Source of the DNA: Cellulophaga sp. HaHaR_3_176
Lineage (GTDB): Bacteria; Bacteroidota; Bacteroidia; Flavobacteriales; Flavobacteriaceae
Length of the DNA: 64,000 bases
Assembly (NCBI RefSeq): GCF_019021925.1
Contig: NZ_CP058990.1
Location: 860,001-924,000 of the forward strand
Direction of reading: 5' to 3'
The first letter of the stretch is position 1, and the number at the start of each line of letters is the position of its first letter. The notes under the pieces are model-generated. The model saw only the letters and a program-made list of their open reading frames with translations. It ran no database searches and was not told the origin of the DNA. The position numbers and the translations under genes are program-made. Shown one piece after another: positions 42,720-51,181 of the stretch.

Positions 42720-45632
42720 ATGTATAAAAATTCTTTTTTCTTTTTCTTTTTTCTTAGCTTAACCTTCGCTGTAGCACAAATAAACCCTTTAGTTGTAAAA
42801 GATAGTCTGGCTCAAAAAAGTTGGGTAAATGCTCAATACCAAACAATGTCTTTAGAAGAAAAGATAGGTCAACTTTTTATGGTTAGTGTAGCTTCAAATC
42901 AAAACAAAGCGGCTACTGATAAAATAGAGCAGTTGGTTAAAGAACATCATATCGGAGGTGTTATTTTTTCTAATGGAGGGCCTGTTAAACAAGCAAAACT
43001 TACAAACAGTTTTCAATCAGCATCAAAAACACCTTTATTTATTGCAATGGATGCCGAGTGGGGTTTATCTATGCGATTAGATTCTACTTATGCATTTCCT
43101 TGGAATATGACATTAGGAGCAATAAAAGATAGTTCTATAGTTGAAGAAGTAGGAAAGCAAATAGGTAAACACGCTAAGAGATTAGGAGTGCATATAAATT
43201 TTGCTCCAGATATAGATATTAATACAAATCCACAAAATCCTATTATTGGTAACCGTTCTTTCGGAGAAGATAGAGAAAACGTAACTCGGAATGCTATAGC
43301 TTTTATGAATGGTATGGAAAGTGAAGGGGTTTTGTCTAGTGGAAAACATTTTCCTGGTCATGGTGATACTTCGAGCGATTCTCATAAAACATTACCACAA
43401 ATTACTTTCGAGAGACCTCGATTAGATAGTATAGAAATGTATCCTTTTAAAAAACTTATAAATGCAGGTATAAGTTCAATAATGGTAGCACACCTTAACG
43501 TGCCTAGTTTAGAGATAGAAGAAGATCTACCATCATCATTATCAGAACAGATAATATCAGGAGTGTTAAAAGAAGAAATGGGCTTTAAAGGCTTAGTTTT
43601 TACTGATGCTCTAAATATGAATGGTGTTGGAGTGGCTAAAAAACCGGGCGATGTTGAATATGCTGCTTTTGTTGCTGGAAATGATATTTTGTTGATGCCT
43701 AAAGATGTACAAAGTGCCAAAGAAAGGTTGCTTAGGGCTTATGAAAAAAATAAAATTACAGAAGAGCGTTTAGAAACTTCAGTAAAGAAAATTTTAATGG
43801 CAAAATATAAAGCAGGTCTTTATAACTACAAGCCTATTAAAATTTCTAACCTTTATGAAGATTTAAATAGTATAGAGAATGATTTAATTTATGAAAAGGC
43901 TATCGAAAATGCAATAACTGTAGCCAAAAATGATTTTTCATTATTACCGATTAAAAAGCTAGATAATAAAAAAATTGGATACGTTCATTTAGGTGATGAC
44001 AGTGCTGAAGATTTTTTTAACACGTTAAATAAATATACAACGGTTACTAAAATACCTGTTAGTCAAGTTATTTCAAACTCAAGTAGCATATCAGCTTATA
44101 ATTTAATTATAGTAGGTCACCATAAAAGTAATGAAAGCCCTTGGAAAGGTTATAAATATAGTAGTTCAGAAAGAGAGGTAATAAAAAAAATAGCAAGTTT
44201 AAGAACATCAAACCTAATTTTGACAGAATTTGTTAAGCCATATTCTTTATTAGATATAAAAAGTTTAGATGGTATTGATGCGATTGTTGTAGCATATCAG
44301 AATAGTAAACTAGCACAAGAAAAAGCAGCTCAGGTAATTTTTGGAGCTATTTCGGCTAAAGGTAAATTACCTGTTACTTCTAACACAGAACTACCTGTTA
44401 ATACGAGTATAAAATTAGATTCTTTACTGAGATTAGGGTATAGTTTTCCTGAAAGAGTAGGTTTTGATTCTAATAAATTAGCAATAGTAGATGAGTTGGT
44501 TCAAGCAGGTCTAGATTCTTTAATGTTTCCTGGGGCACAAGTGTTGGTAGCTAGAAAAGGAAAAATAATTTATAATAAAGCATTTGGTAAGCCAACTTAC
44601 GAATCTGATGAAGAACTTACAACAGATCATATTTATGATTTGGCTTCGTTAACTAAAATATTATCTACGCTTCCTCTTTTAATGAAAATGGAAGAAGAAA
44701 ATAAGTTGTCTCTAAATCAAACTTTTAAAGATTTAGTACCTGCTTATGCAGATTCAGAGCTTAAAAATGTTACAGTATTAAAAGCACTTTCTCATTACGG
44801 AAGATTGCCAGCTTGGATTGCTTTTTATGTAAGTACATTAGATAAAAACAGAAAACCCTCATCTGAATTTTACAGAAGCGTTCCATCTGATGGTTTTTCA
44901 ATAAAAGTTACTGATAAGTTATATTTAACAGATGCATATAAAGATTCTATTTATAATAGAATAGGAAGACAAGATTTAAAACCAAACCGCTATAGATATA
45001 GTGATGTAGGTTATTATGTGTTTCATAAATATATAGAAGATACTTTTGGAGACACGCAAGATAAGCTTGCTGATACGTATTTTTATTCACGATTAGGAGC
45101 AAAAAACACAACATACAATCCTCTTGATAAATTTCAGAAAGAAAGAATAGTACCTAGTGAGGTTGATAACTATTATCGTTTTGAAACTGTACAAGGTTAC
45201 GTGCACGATATGGGGGCAGCTATGCAAGGTGGAGTAGGAGGTCATGCAGGTTTATTTAGTAATGCAAATGATGTTGCTAAAATTATGCAAATGTACCTAC
45301 AAGGAGGAACTTATGGAGGTGATCGCTTTTTAAATTCTAGAACTATTAAAAAATTTAATACGTGTTATTTTTGTAATGAAAATGTGCGTAGAGGAGTAGG
45401 ATTTGATAAACCAGACCCCAAAACAGGCTCGCCAACTTGCGGATGTGTTTCTCAAAAAAGTTTTGGACATAGTGGTTTTACAGGTACATATACTTGGGCT
45501 GACCCAGATAAAGAATTAGTGTATGTGTTTTTGTCAAATAGAACATATCCTACCGCTAGAAACACGCTTTTAGTTAAATCTAGTTTAAGAACTAGAATAC
45601 AACAAGCTATTTATGATGCAATAGAAAATTAA
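42720..45632 (+). CDS. GH3 beta-N-acetylhexosaminidase-like domain fused to a serine beta-lactamase-type hydrolase
   Basis: The 970-residue exported protein has a signal peptide ending A-V-A-Q, a family 3 glycoside hydrolase (about 30-590) and a class C beta-lactamase-like domain (about 600-970). The GH3 half has the NagZ-type loop K-H-F-P-G-H-G-D-x-x-x-D-S-H and the likely nucleophile D296 in F-T-D-A-L. The second half has S643-L-T-K646, a Y-S-D motif and H-S-G-F-T-G. It may remove GlcNAc and trim peptides from muropeptides in the periplasm (inference). Such fusions are known in Bacteroidota. An ATG 12 nt upstream is an equal alternative start. Confidence 0.92.
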   Translation: MYKNSFFFFFFLSLTFAVAQINPLVVKDSLAQKSWVNAQYQTMSLEEKIGQLFMVSVASNQNKAATDKIEQLVKEHHIGGVIFSNGGPVKQAKLTNSFQSASKTPLFIAMDAEWGLSMRLDSTYAFPWNMTLGAIKDSSIVEEVGKQIGKHAKRLGVHINFAPDIDINTNPQNPIIGNRSFGEDRENVTRNAIAFMNGMESEGVLSSGKHFPGHGDTSSDSHKTLPQITFERPRLDSIEMYPFKKLINAGISSIMVAHLNVPSLEIEEDLPSSLSEQIISGVLKEEMGFKGLVFTDALNMNGVGVAKKPGDVEYAAFVAGNDILLMPKDVQSAKERLLRAYEKNKITEERLETSVKKILMAKYKAGLYNYKPIKISNLYEDLNSIENDLIYEKAIENAITVAKNDFSLLPIKKLDNKKIGYVHLGDDSAEDFFNTLNKYTTVTKIPVSQVISNSSSISAYNLIIVGHHKSNESPWKGYKYSSSEREVIKKIASLRTSNLILTEFVKPYSLLDIKSLDGIDAIVVAYQNSKLAQEKAAQVIFGAISAKGKLPVTSNTELPVNTSIKLDSLLRLGYSFPERVGFDSNKLAIVDELVQAGLDSLMFPGAQVLVARKGKIIYNKAFGKPTYESDEELTTDHIYDLASLTKILSTLPLLMKMEEENKLSLNQTFKDLVPAYADSELKNVTVLKALSHYGRLPAWIAFYVSTLDKNRKPSSEFYRSVPSDGFSIKVTDKLYLTDAYKDSIYNRIGRQDLKPNRYRYSDVGYYVFHKYIEDTFGDTQDKLADTYFYSRLGAKNTTYNPLDKFQKERIVPSEVDNYYRFETVQGYVHDMGAAMQGGVGGHAGLFSNANDVAKIMQMYLQGGTYGGDRFLNSRTIKKFNTCYFCNENVRRGVGFDKPDPKTGSPTCGCVSQKSFGHSGFTGTYTWADPDKELVYVFLSNRTYPTARNTLLVKSSLRTRIQQAIYDAIEN

Positions 45633-45637
45633 ATAGT

Positions 45638-45645
45638 AATTTTGA
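45638..45645 (+). promoter_or_regulatory. -7 element of the bshA promoter
   Basis: TAATTTTG matches TAnnTTTG, 54 nt before the TTG start of bshA and just after the stop of the preceding gene. No TTTG -33 box is evident. Confidence 0.4.
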
Positions 45646-45699
45646 GTGTAATTAGTTTGAATTGTTTTCGACTTAGAAAAAAACCTAAAAAATAAAATC

Positions 45700-46842
45700 T
45701 TGAAAATTGCTATAGTTTGTTATCCAACTTTTGGAGGAAGCGGCGTTGTTGCTACAGAATTAGGTATTGCACTAGCTAATAGTGGGCACGAAGTTCACTT
45801 TGTAACCTACAAACAACCAGTACGTTTAGAGTTATTAAATAACAATATATTTTTTCACGAGGTTAATGTTCCTGAATATGCATTATTTCAGTATCAGCCT
45901 TATGAACTTGCTTTGTCAAGTAAATTAGTAGATACTGTAAAACTTCATAAAATAGATGTTTTACATGTTCATTATGCTATACCACATGCTTATGCAGGGT
46001 ATATGGCAAAAAAAATGCTCCAAGAAGAAGGGATATTTATTCCGATGATTACTACATTACACGGTACAGACATTACATTGGTAGGTAAACACCCGTTTTA
46101 TAAACCAGCAGTTACTTTTAGTATTAATAAATCAGATATCGTTACTTCAGTTTCTGATAACCTAAAAGAAGCAACATTAAATTTATTTAATATAGAAAAC
46201 GAAATAGAGGTTATTCCGAATTTTATAGATACTTCTAAATACAGAAATACGTTTACAGATTGTCAGCGATCATTAATGGCAAATGAAGACGAAAAAATTA
46301 TTACTCATATTAGTAACTTCAGAAAAGTAAAACGCATACCTGATGTTGTTAAAATATTTAATGAAATACAAAAGAAATTACCTGCCAAGTTAATTATGGT
46401 TGGCGAAGGCCCAGAAAAAGAAAAAGCAGAAGCACTTTGTGAAGAATTAGGGATAGCAGATAGAGTTGTTTTTTTAGGTAATAGTAATCAAATAGATAAA
46501 ATTCTTTGTTTTTCAGATTTATTCTTATTGCCTTCAGAGTCAGAGAGCTTTGGTTTGGCAGCATTAGAAGCTATGATTAATAGAGTACCTGTTATATCTA
46601 GTAATACAGGCGGAATACCAGAGGTAAATATAGAAGGTGTTACAGGCTATTTAAGCGATGTTGGTAATGTTGATGAAATGGCTAAAAATGCTATAAAAAT
46701 TCTTGAAGATGATGCTGTTTTAGAAGTATTCAAAAAGAATGCAGTAGAAAACGCTAATAGGTTTGATATAAAAAGAATTTTACCATTGTACGAGGCAGTT
46801 TATGAAAAAGCACTTCAGTTTAGATTTAAAAATATGCATTAA
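45700..46842 (+). CDS. bshA: N-acetyl-alpha-D-glucosaminyl L-malate synthase (bacillithiol synthesis)
   Basis: The 380-residue GT4 glycosyltransferase joins GlcNAc from UDP-GlcNAc to L-malate, the first step of bacillithiol. It has the diagnostic N-terminus C-Y-P-T-F-G-G-S-G-V-V-A-T-E-L-G, T-L-H-G-T-D-I-T-L-V-G, N-F-x-K-V-K-R and the retaining E-x7-E motif in S-E-S-E-S-F-G-L-A-A-L-E. Bacteroidota make bacillithiol. No bshB or bshC is in the window. The start is TTG, directly at the conserved first strand. After it, 193 nt of AT-rich DNA show no clear feature. Confidence 0.94.
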   Translation: MKIAIVCYPTFGGSGVVATELGIALANSGHEVHFVTYKQPVRLELLNNNIFFHEVNVPEYALFQYQPYELALSSKLVDTVKLHKIDVLHVHYAIPHAYAGYMAKKMLQEEGIFIPMITTLHGTDITLVGKHPFYKPAVTFSINKSDIVTSVSDNLKEATLNLFNIENEIEVIPNFIDTSKYRNTFTDCQRSLMANEDEKIITHISNFRKVKRIPDVVKIFNEIQKKLPAKLIMVGEGPEKEKAEALCEELGIADRVVFLGNSNQIDKILCFSDLFLLPSESESFGLAALEAMINRVPVISSNTGGIPEVNIEGVTGYLSDVGNVDEMAKNAIKILEDDAVLEVFKKNAVENANRFDIKRILPLYEAVYEKALQFRFKNMH

Positions 46843-47035
46843 TTTTTAATGATTAGATACTAAATAAAACTTAAAATAGTTTTCATTTTGCAAGGTGAAT
46901 AATATCGATTATTATTGCATTTTATAGTATATAATTAAAATGTAATCTATAATAAGATAATTTTATCTCTATTTAAATTTAACACGTAAAATATTCTTCT
47001 AATTCTTTATTTCAAGTACAAAATTGTAATCCCAT

Positions 47036-48484
47036 ATGTTATTTAATTCAATAGATTTTGCAATTTTTTTACCAATAGTATTTATTATTTATTGGTTTAT
47101 ATGTAATAAAAATTTAAAGCTTCAAAATTTATTTATAGTACTAGCAAGTTACTTGTTTTATGGCTGGTGGGATTGGAGGTTTTTAAGCTTAATCATATTC
47201 AGTACTCTTTTAGATTTTTCCATAGGTAATTTATTACATAAAGAAGAAAGAGTTTCAAAGAGAAAAATTCTTCTTTGGATAAGTATAACAATCAATTTAG
47301 GTTTTTTAGGCTTTTTTAAATACTATAACTTTTTTGTAGATAGTTTTGTTAATGCATTTACATTATTTGGGCAAAATATAGAGGCAGGTTCTTTAAGTAT
47401 TATATTACCTGTAGGTATTAGTTTTTACACTTTTCAAACTTTAAGCTATACAATTGATGTTTACAAAAAGCAGTTAGAACCCACTAATGATATTATAGCA
47501 TTTTCAGCTTTTGTTTGTTTCTTTCCTCAGTTAGTAGCAGGGCCAATAGAAAGAGCGACAAATTTATTACCTCAAATTTTAAATAAGCGTAAATTTTTAA
47601 GCGAACAAGCAACAGACGGTTTAAAACTAATTCTATGGGGTTTCTTTAAAAAATTAGCAATAGCAGATAGTTTAGCTCCTATCGTTAATGATATTTTTGA
47701 TAATTCAGCGAGTCATTCTAGCACAACATTAGCAATCGGAGCTGTATTTTTTGCTTTTCAAATATATGGTGATTTTAGTGGATATTCAGATATAGCTATC
47801 GGAACCTCAAAATTATTTGGGATAGAATTAATGAGTAATTTTAAATTCCCTTATTTCTCTAGAAATATTGGTGAATTTTGGCGTAAATGGCATATTTCAT
47901 TATCTACATGGTTTAGAGATTATTTATACATTCCTTTAGGAGGATCAAAAGGTACTAAATACAAGAGTATTAGAAATGTGTTTATAATATTTGTTGTTAG
48001 TGGATTTTGGCACGGTGCAAATTGGACATTTGTAGTTTGGGGCTTTTTTCATGCCTTACTTTTTTTACCATCTTTTATTGCAAATACAAACCGAAAATTT
48101 GTTGGAGAAGTCAATTTACTCAGTTCTTCTAAAAGCTTTGTTCTAAATACACTTCGTTTCATTCAAACATTTATTTTGGTAACCATTGGTTGGGTTTTTT
48201 TTAGAAGTGATAGTATTACTCAAGCGTTTGAATATATAAAACGATTATTATTTAATTTTAGTAGTGAAATATATAATCACCCTAGTGGTTATCGTATGAT
48301 AGATTACTATGTGCTAGTATTGTTTTTTATTGTTTATGAATACATAATTAGAAATAACGAACGCAATCCATTTTATTTTAAAAATAAGATTGTGAGGTTT
48401 TTAATATATGTTTTACTAGTGTTTTTAATAGTATTATTTTATGATGATGGAGTAGATAGGTCTTTCATATATTTTCAATTTTAA
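47036..48484 (+). CDS. MBOAT O-acyltransferase (AlgI-like)
   Basis: The 482-residue membrane protein has about 11 helices and the AlgI/DltB pattern: R-N-I-G-E-F-W-R-K-W-H-I-S-L-S-T-W-F-R-D-Y-L-Y-I-P-L-G-G-S followed by F-W-H326-G-A-N-W and the second histidine H339 in F-F-H-A. MBOAT proteins carry acyl groups across the membrane for O-acetylation of polysaccharides. The next gene, 3 nt on, encodes an SGNH hydrolase-like partner that would finish the transfer. It lies beside, and convergent to, a polysaccharide locus, so that glycan is the likely acceptor. Confidence 0.94.
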   Translation: MLFNSIDFAIFLPIVFIIYWFICNKNLKLQNLFIVLASYLFYGWWDWRFLSLIIFSTLLDFSIGNLLHKEERVSKRKILLWISITINLGFLGFFKYYNFFVDSFVNAFTLFGQNIEAGSLSIILPVGISFYTFQTLSYTIDVYKKQLEPTNDIIAFSAFVCFFPQLVAGPIERATNLLPQILNKRKFLSEQATDGLKLILWGFFKKLAIADSLAPIVNDIFDNSASHSSTTLAIGAVFFAFQIYGDFSGYSDIAIGTSKLFGIELMSNFKFPYFSRNIGEFWRKWHISLSTWFRDYLYIPLGGSKGTKYKSIRNVFIIFVVSGFWHGANWTFVVWGFFHALLFLPSFIANTNRKFVGEVNLLSSSKSFVLNTLRFIQTFILVTIGWVFFRSDSITQAFEYIKRLLFNFSSEIYNHPSGYRMIDYYVLVLFFIVYEYIIRNNERNPFYFKNKIVRFLIYVLLVFLIVLFYDDGVDRSFIYFQF

Positions 48485-48487
48485 GAT

Positions 48488-49453
48488 ATGTTCAAAATTT
48501 TCAAAAAGATTTTTCTTTATTCGATATTAGTTCTAATATCATTAGAGCTACTTGTAAGAGTATTTCATTTACATGATGAGCAACCAGTTCGTTATGAAGG
48601 AGAAAAAGGCATAGAGAAATGGGTACCTAACCAAACAGAGTATTCGGTTACAGGAAACCGTAAACAAAATGTTGGAAAATATCGTATTAATAATTTTGGT
48701 TTTAATTCTGTACATGATGATTATAACCCTACAGACGATGATTTTGAAATAGCTATTGTTGGCGATTCATTTATTGAAGGTTTTCATGAAGATTATACAA
48801 ATTCATTAGGACAACAAATTGAAAAAGGAATAGAAACTGGTAAAGTTCTAGAATTTGGTTATGCGGGCTATGATTTAGCAGATGAACTTTTTTTACTTAC
48901 GACATACAATGAAATTTTTGAGAAGATAGATCATACATATATCTATTTAAGATATACAGATGATTTAGAAAGAGATCATCATGTTCTTTCGTCTAGGTTA
49001 AGTTTAGATAGCCCTTTGAGTAGATTTGCAAAAAAAATTAAACTATTAGTATATCTTAAAGAAATAGGAGCTTTAGATCCAGTTTTAAAAATACCAGAAA
49101 GAATTAAAAATTTTACTTCTAATACTATTGAAAAAGTAGAGTCAGAACAGGAGCTAATGGAACGTACTCGTCAAGAGGATGCTTTTAGACTGCAGAATTT
49201 TAAAAAATTATTAGATTTATATCCTGTAAATAAAGATAAATATACTTTTTTATTCGATTCAAGCTTGTGTAGTAAAGAGTTCTTAGTTTACTTAAAAGAT
49301 AATAATTACAGAACATTAGATATTAATACTGTATTTAAAAATTCAGAAAAGCCAACAACATTAATTTACGACCAACACTGGAGTGAACATGGGCGAAAAT
49401 TAATGGCAAATTTATTAATTGATGATATAAAAAGTATGAAGTATTCTAAATAA
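48488..49453 (+). CDS. SGNH/GDSL-like O-acetyltransferase partner of the MBOAT protein
   Basis: The 321-residue protein has one N-terminal membrane helix (about 5-24) and an SGNH-type domain. Block I is V-G-D-S94-F with the nucleophile serine, and D295-x-H297-W near the C-terminus supplies the other two catalytic residues. Proteins like this (compare AlgJ/AlgX or PatB) take the acetyl group from an MBOAT partner and put it on the exported glycan in the periplasm. The 3-nt gap to the MBOAT gene supports that pairing. The fold call is from motifs; acceptor specificity is inferred. Confidence 0.85.
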   Translation: MFKIFKKIFLYSILVLISLELLVRVFHLHDEQPVRYEGEKGIEKWVPNQTEYSVTGNRKQNVGKYRINNFGFNSVHDDYNPTDDDFEIAIVGDSFIEGFHEDYTNSLGQQIEKGIETGKVLEFGYAGYDLADELFLLTTYNEIFEKIDHTYIYLRYTDDLERDHHVLSSRLSLDSPLSRFAKKIKLLVYLKEIGALDPVLKIPERIKNFTSNTIEKVESEQELMERTRQEDAFRLQNFKKLLDLYPVNKDKYTFLFDSSLCSKEFLVYLKDNNYRTLDINTVFKNSEKPTTLIYDQHWSEHGRKLMANLLIDDIKSMKYSK

Positions 49454-49496
49454 AATCAAATACGTATTAAGGTGCTTATTAGGTTAATATTTTAGT

Positions 49497-50156
49497 TTAT
49501 AAAATATTAATCTCTTTTAAATTGTATACAAAGTTTTTAGCAGCATGTTTATCATTTAAAAAATACTCCATTTTATTTATATGAATATTTTTCCCATTAT
49601 CAGCTAAGCAAATACTATTCCAGCCTAATAAATTAGGTGCAATAAAATCTTTTTTAAGATTATCTGCAATATATATATTAGAACTTGTTTTTAAAGATTT
49701 TTCAACGGCTTGAAAGTTTTTTAAACTTGGCTTTTCAGAGCCTATTTCTTCAGAAATTATGATAATATCTAAATCATCTTCTATCCCTAATTGTCTTATT
49801 TTATTTCTTTGAGTTTTACTTCTTCCATCAGTTATTAAAGCAATTTTACCACCTTTGTTTTTTATGCTTTCAAAAAGGTTTATAATGCCATCAAAAAGTA
49901 CAATATTTGGGATATGATTTCTGTAAATACTTATTAATTCTCTAATTTCTATAGCATACAATTCCGATAAAAATTGAAAAACATTCTTTTCATTTCTATA
50001 CAAAGAAATCATTTGGGCGTATAATTTTTTTGAATTCTTTAGATCTACTTTTTCTGCAATTTCTTTATAAGAAGATTTTAAATAATCTAATTCATTGTAT
50101 AAAGTATCATCTAAATCAAAAACAACAGCGGTATCCTTGTTAATTTTTAAATCCAT
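49497..50156 (-). CDS. HAD-superfamily hydrolase
   Basis: The 219-residue protein has HAD motif I F-D-L-D-D-T-L, motif II I-T-D-G in A-L-I-T-D-G-R, motif III lysine in G-S-E-K-P and a motif IV-like A-D-N-L-K-K-D. It is a small phosphatase with a helical cap. Its start overlaps the ATP-grasp gene by 17 nt, so the two are coupled. It is the last gene of the polysaccharide operon. It might dephosphorylate the product or substrate of the ATP-grasp enzyme; the substrate is unknown. Confidence 0.88.
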   Translation of the reverse strand: MDLKINKDTAVVFDLDDTLYNELDYLKSSYKEIAEKVDLKNSKKLYAQMISLYRNEKNVFQFLSELYAIEIRELISIYRNHIPNIVLFDGIINLFESIKNKGGKIALITDGRSKTQRNKIRQLGIEDDLDIIIISEEIGSEKPSLKNFQAVEKSLKTSSNIYIADNLKKDFIAPNLLGWNSICLADNGKNIHINKMEYFLNDKHAAKNFVYNLKEINIL

Positions 50157-51108
50157 GAACTAAAATTTCATTATCATACCTTAGCATCAATAAATTATCT
50201 TCCCAACAATCAAACATCTCATCAATATTTTTATCGAACAAATACTCTTCAATTATCCATTTTGAATAATTTGCTCCTGATAAATATGATAAAGGATATC
50301 CACCACCAAATCTCGGGTTTATTTCAATACCTACAATTCGCCCTGTTGTTTTATGTTTGAAAAATTGAGCAGTAAGGCATCCTTTAGCTCCTTCAATAAA
50401 GCTCAATCGTTCTTTTATGTACGGTACTAAACTATTATTTTCGGTTTTACCTTTATTTACTTCACCATCTCTAATTTCAATCCTTTTTCTAGGTACCGCA
50501 CACTTTAATTGGCTGTTCTTATCATAATATAAATCACATGTAAACTCTTCATGTTCGCTGTGATCTAAATATTCTAAAAACATTAATTTATCATTTTCGA
50601 AATGATATTTTATAAAATCACTTTCTTTTAAAATAGTATAAGTATCAACACTTCGACTACCATCTACTGGTTTTATGAAAATAGGTAATTTATAATCTGT
50701 TTTAGAATATTGTTTAGCTATTTCTATATTATGTTCATTAAAAAAATTATGAATATGATTTTTATCTCTACATTTAGAAATAAAATTTTCAGAAGATATA
50801 ACTGTTTTTATACCATACTCAAGTAGTAGTTTTTCATTTTTAGCTAATAGCATCAACTCAGTGTCAATAGTAGGAACAATAAGTTTTATATTATTTTTAG
50901 TACAGATTGTGATCAGTTCTTTGAAATAGTCTTCAGAATCAATTCTAGGCACTTCAAATGCAAGATCAGCTTCATAACAAGCCGCAGACAATTTAGGTTG
51001 TAAATCTACGGCTATAACCTTCCCATTCGGATATAACTTTATAAGTTCTTGTTTAAAAGACTTTACAAGCGAAACTCTTTTTCCTGCAGATGTTATAAGT
51101 ATGTTCAT
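50140..51108 (-). CDS. ATP-grasp ligase (carbamoyl-phosphate synthase/PylC-like)
   Basis: The 322-residue protein has an N-terminal pre-ATP-grasp Rossmann part (I-T-S-A-G-K-R near residue 5) and an ATP-grasp core with P-I-F-I-K-P-V-D-G-S-R-S and the metal-binding G-I-E-I-N-P-R-F-G-G-G-Y-P. Such stand-alone enzymes join an amine to a carboxylate via an acyl phosphate. In a surface-glycan locus, one possibility is amide formation between a sugar and an amino acid. It overlaps the HAD gene, and the NeuD-FemAB fusion gene lies 73 nt upstream. Confidence 0.88.
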   Translation of the reverse strand: MNILITSAGKRVSLVKSFKQELIKLYPNGKVIAVDLQPKLSAACYEADLAFEVPRIDSEDYFKELITICTKNNIKLIVPTIDTELMLLAKNEKLLLEYGIKTVISSENFISKCRDKNHIHNFFNEHNIEIAKQYSKTDYKLPIFIKPVDGSRSVDTYTILKESDFIKYHFENDKLMFLEYLDHSEHEEFTCDLYYDKNSQLKCAVPRKRIEIRDGEVNKGKTENNSLVPYIKERLSFIEGAKGCLTAQFFKHKTTGRIVGIEINPRFGGGYPLSYLSGANYSKWIIEEYLFDKNIDEMFDCWEDNLLMLRYDNEILVHGFKN

Positions 51109-51181
51109 TATTTTGGTTTAAAAATATTTGGTAGTGGTTGAACGTTAAATTACATTAAATTGTTATGGTTTTAGTATAAAA

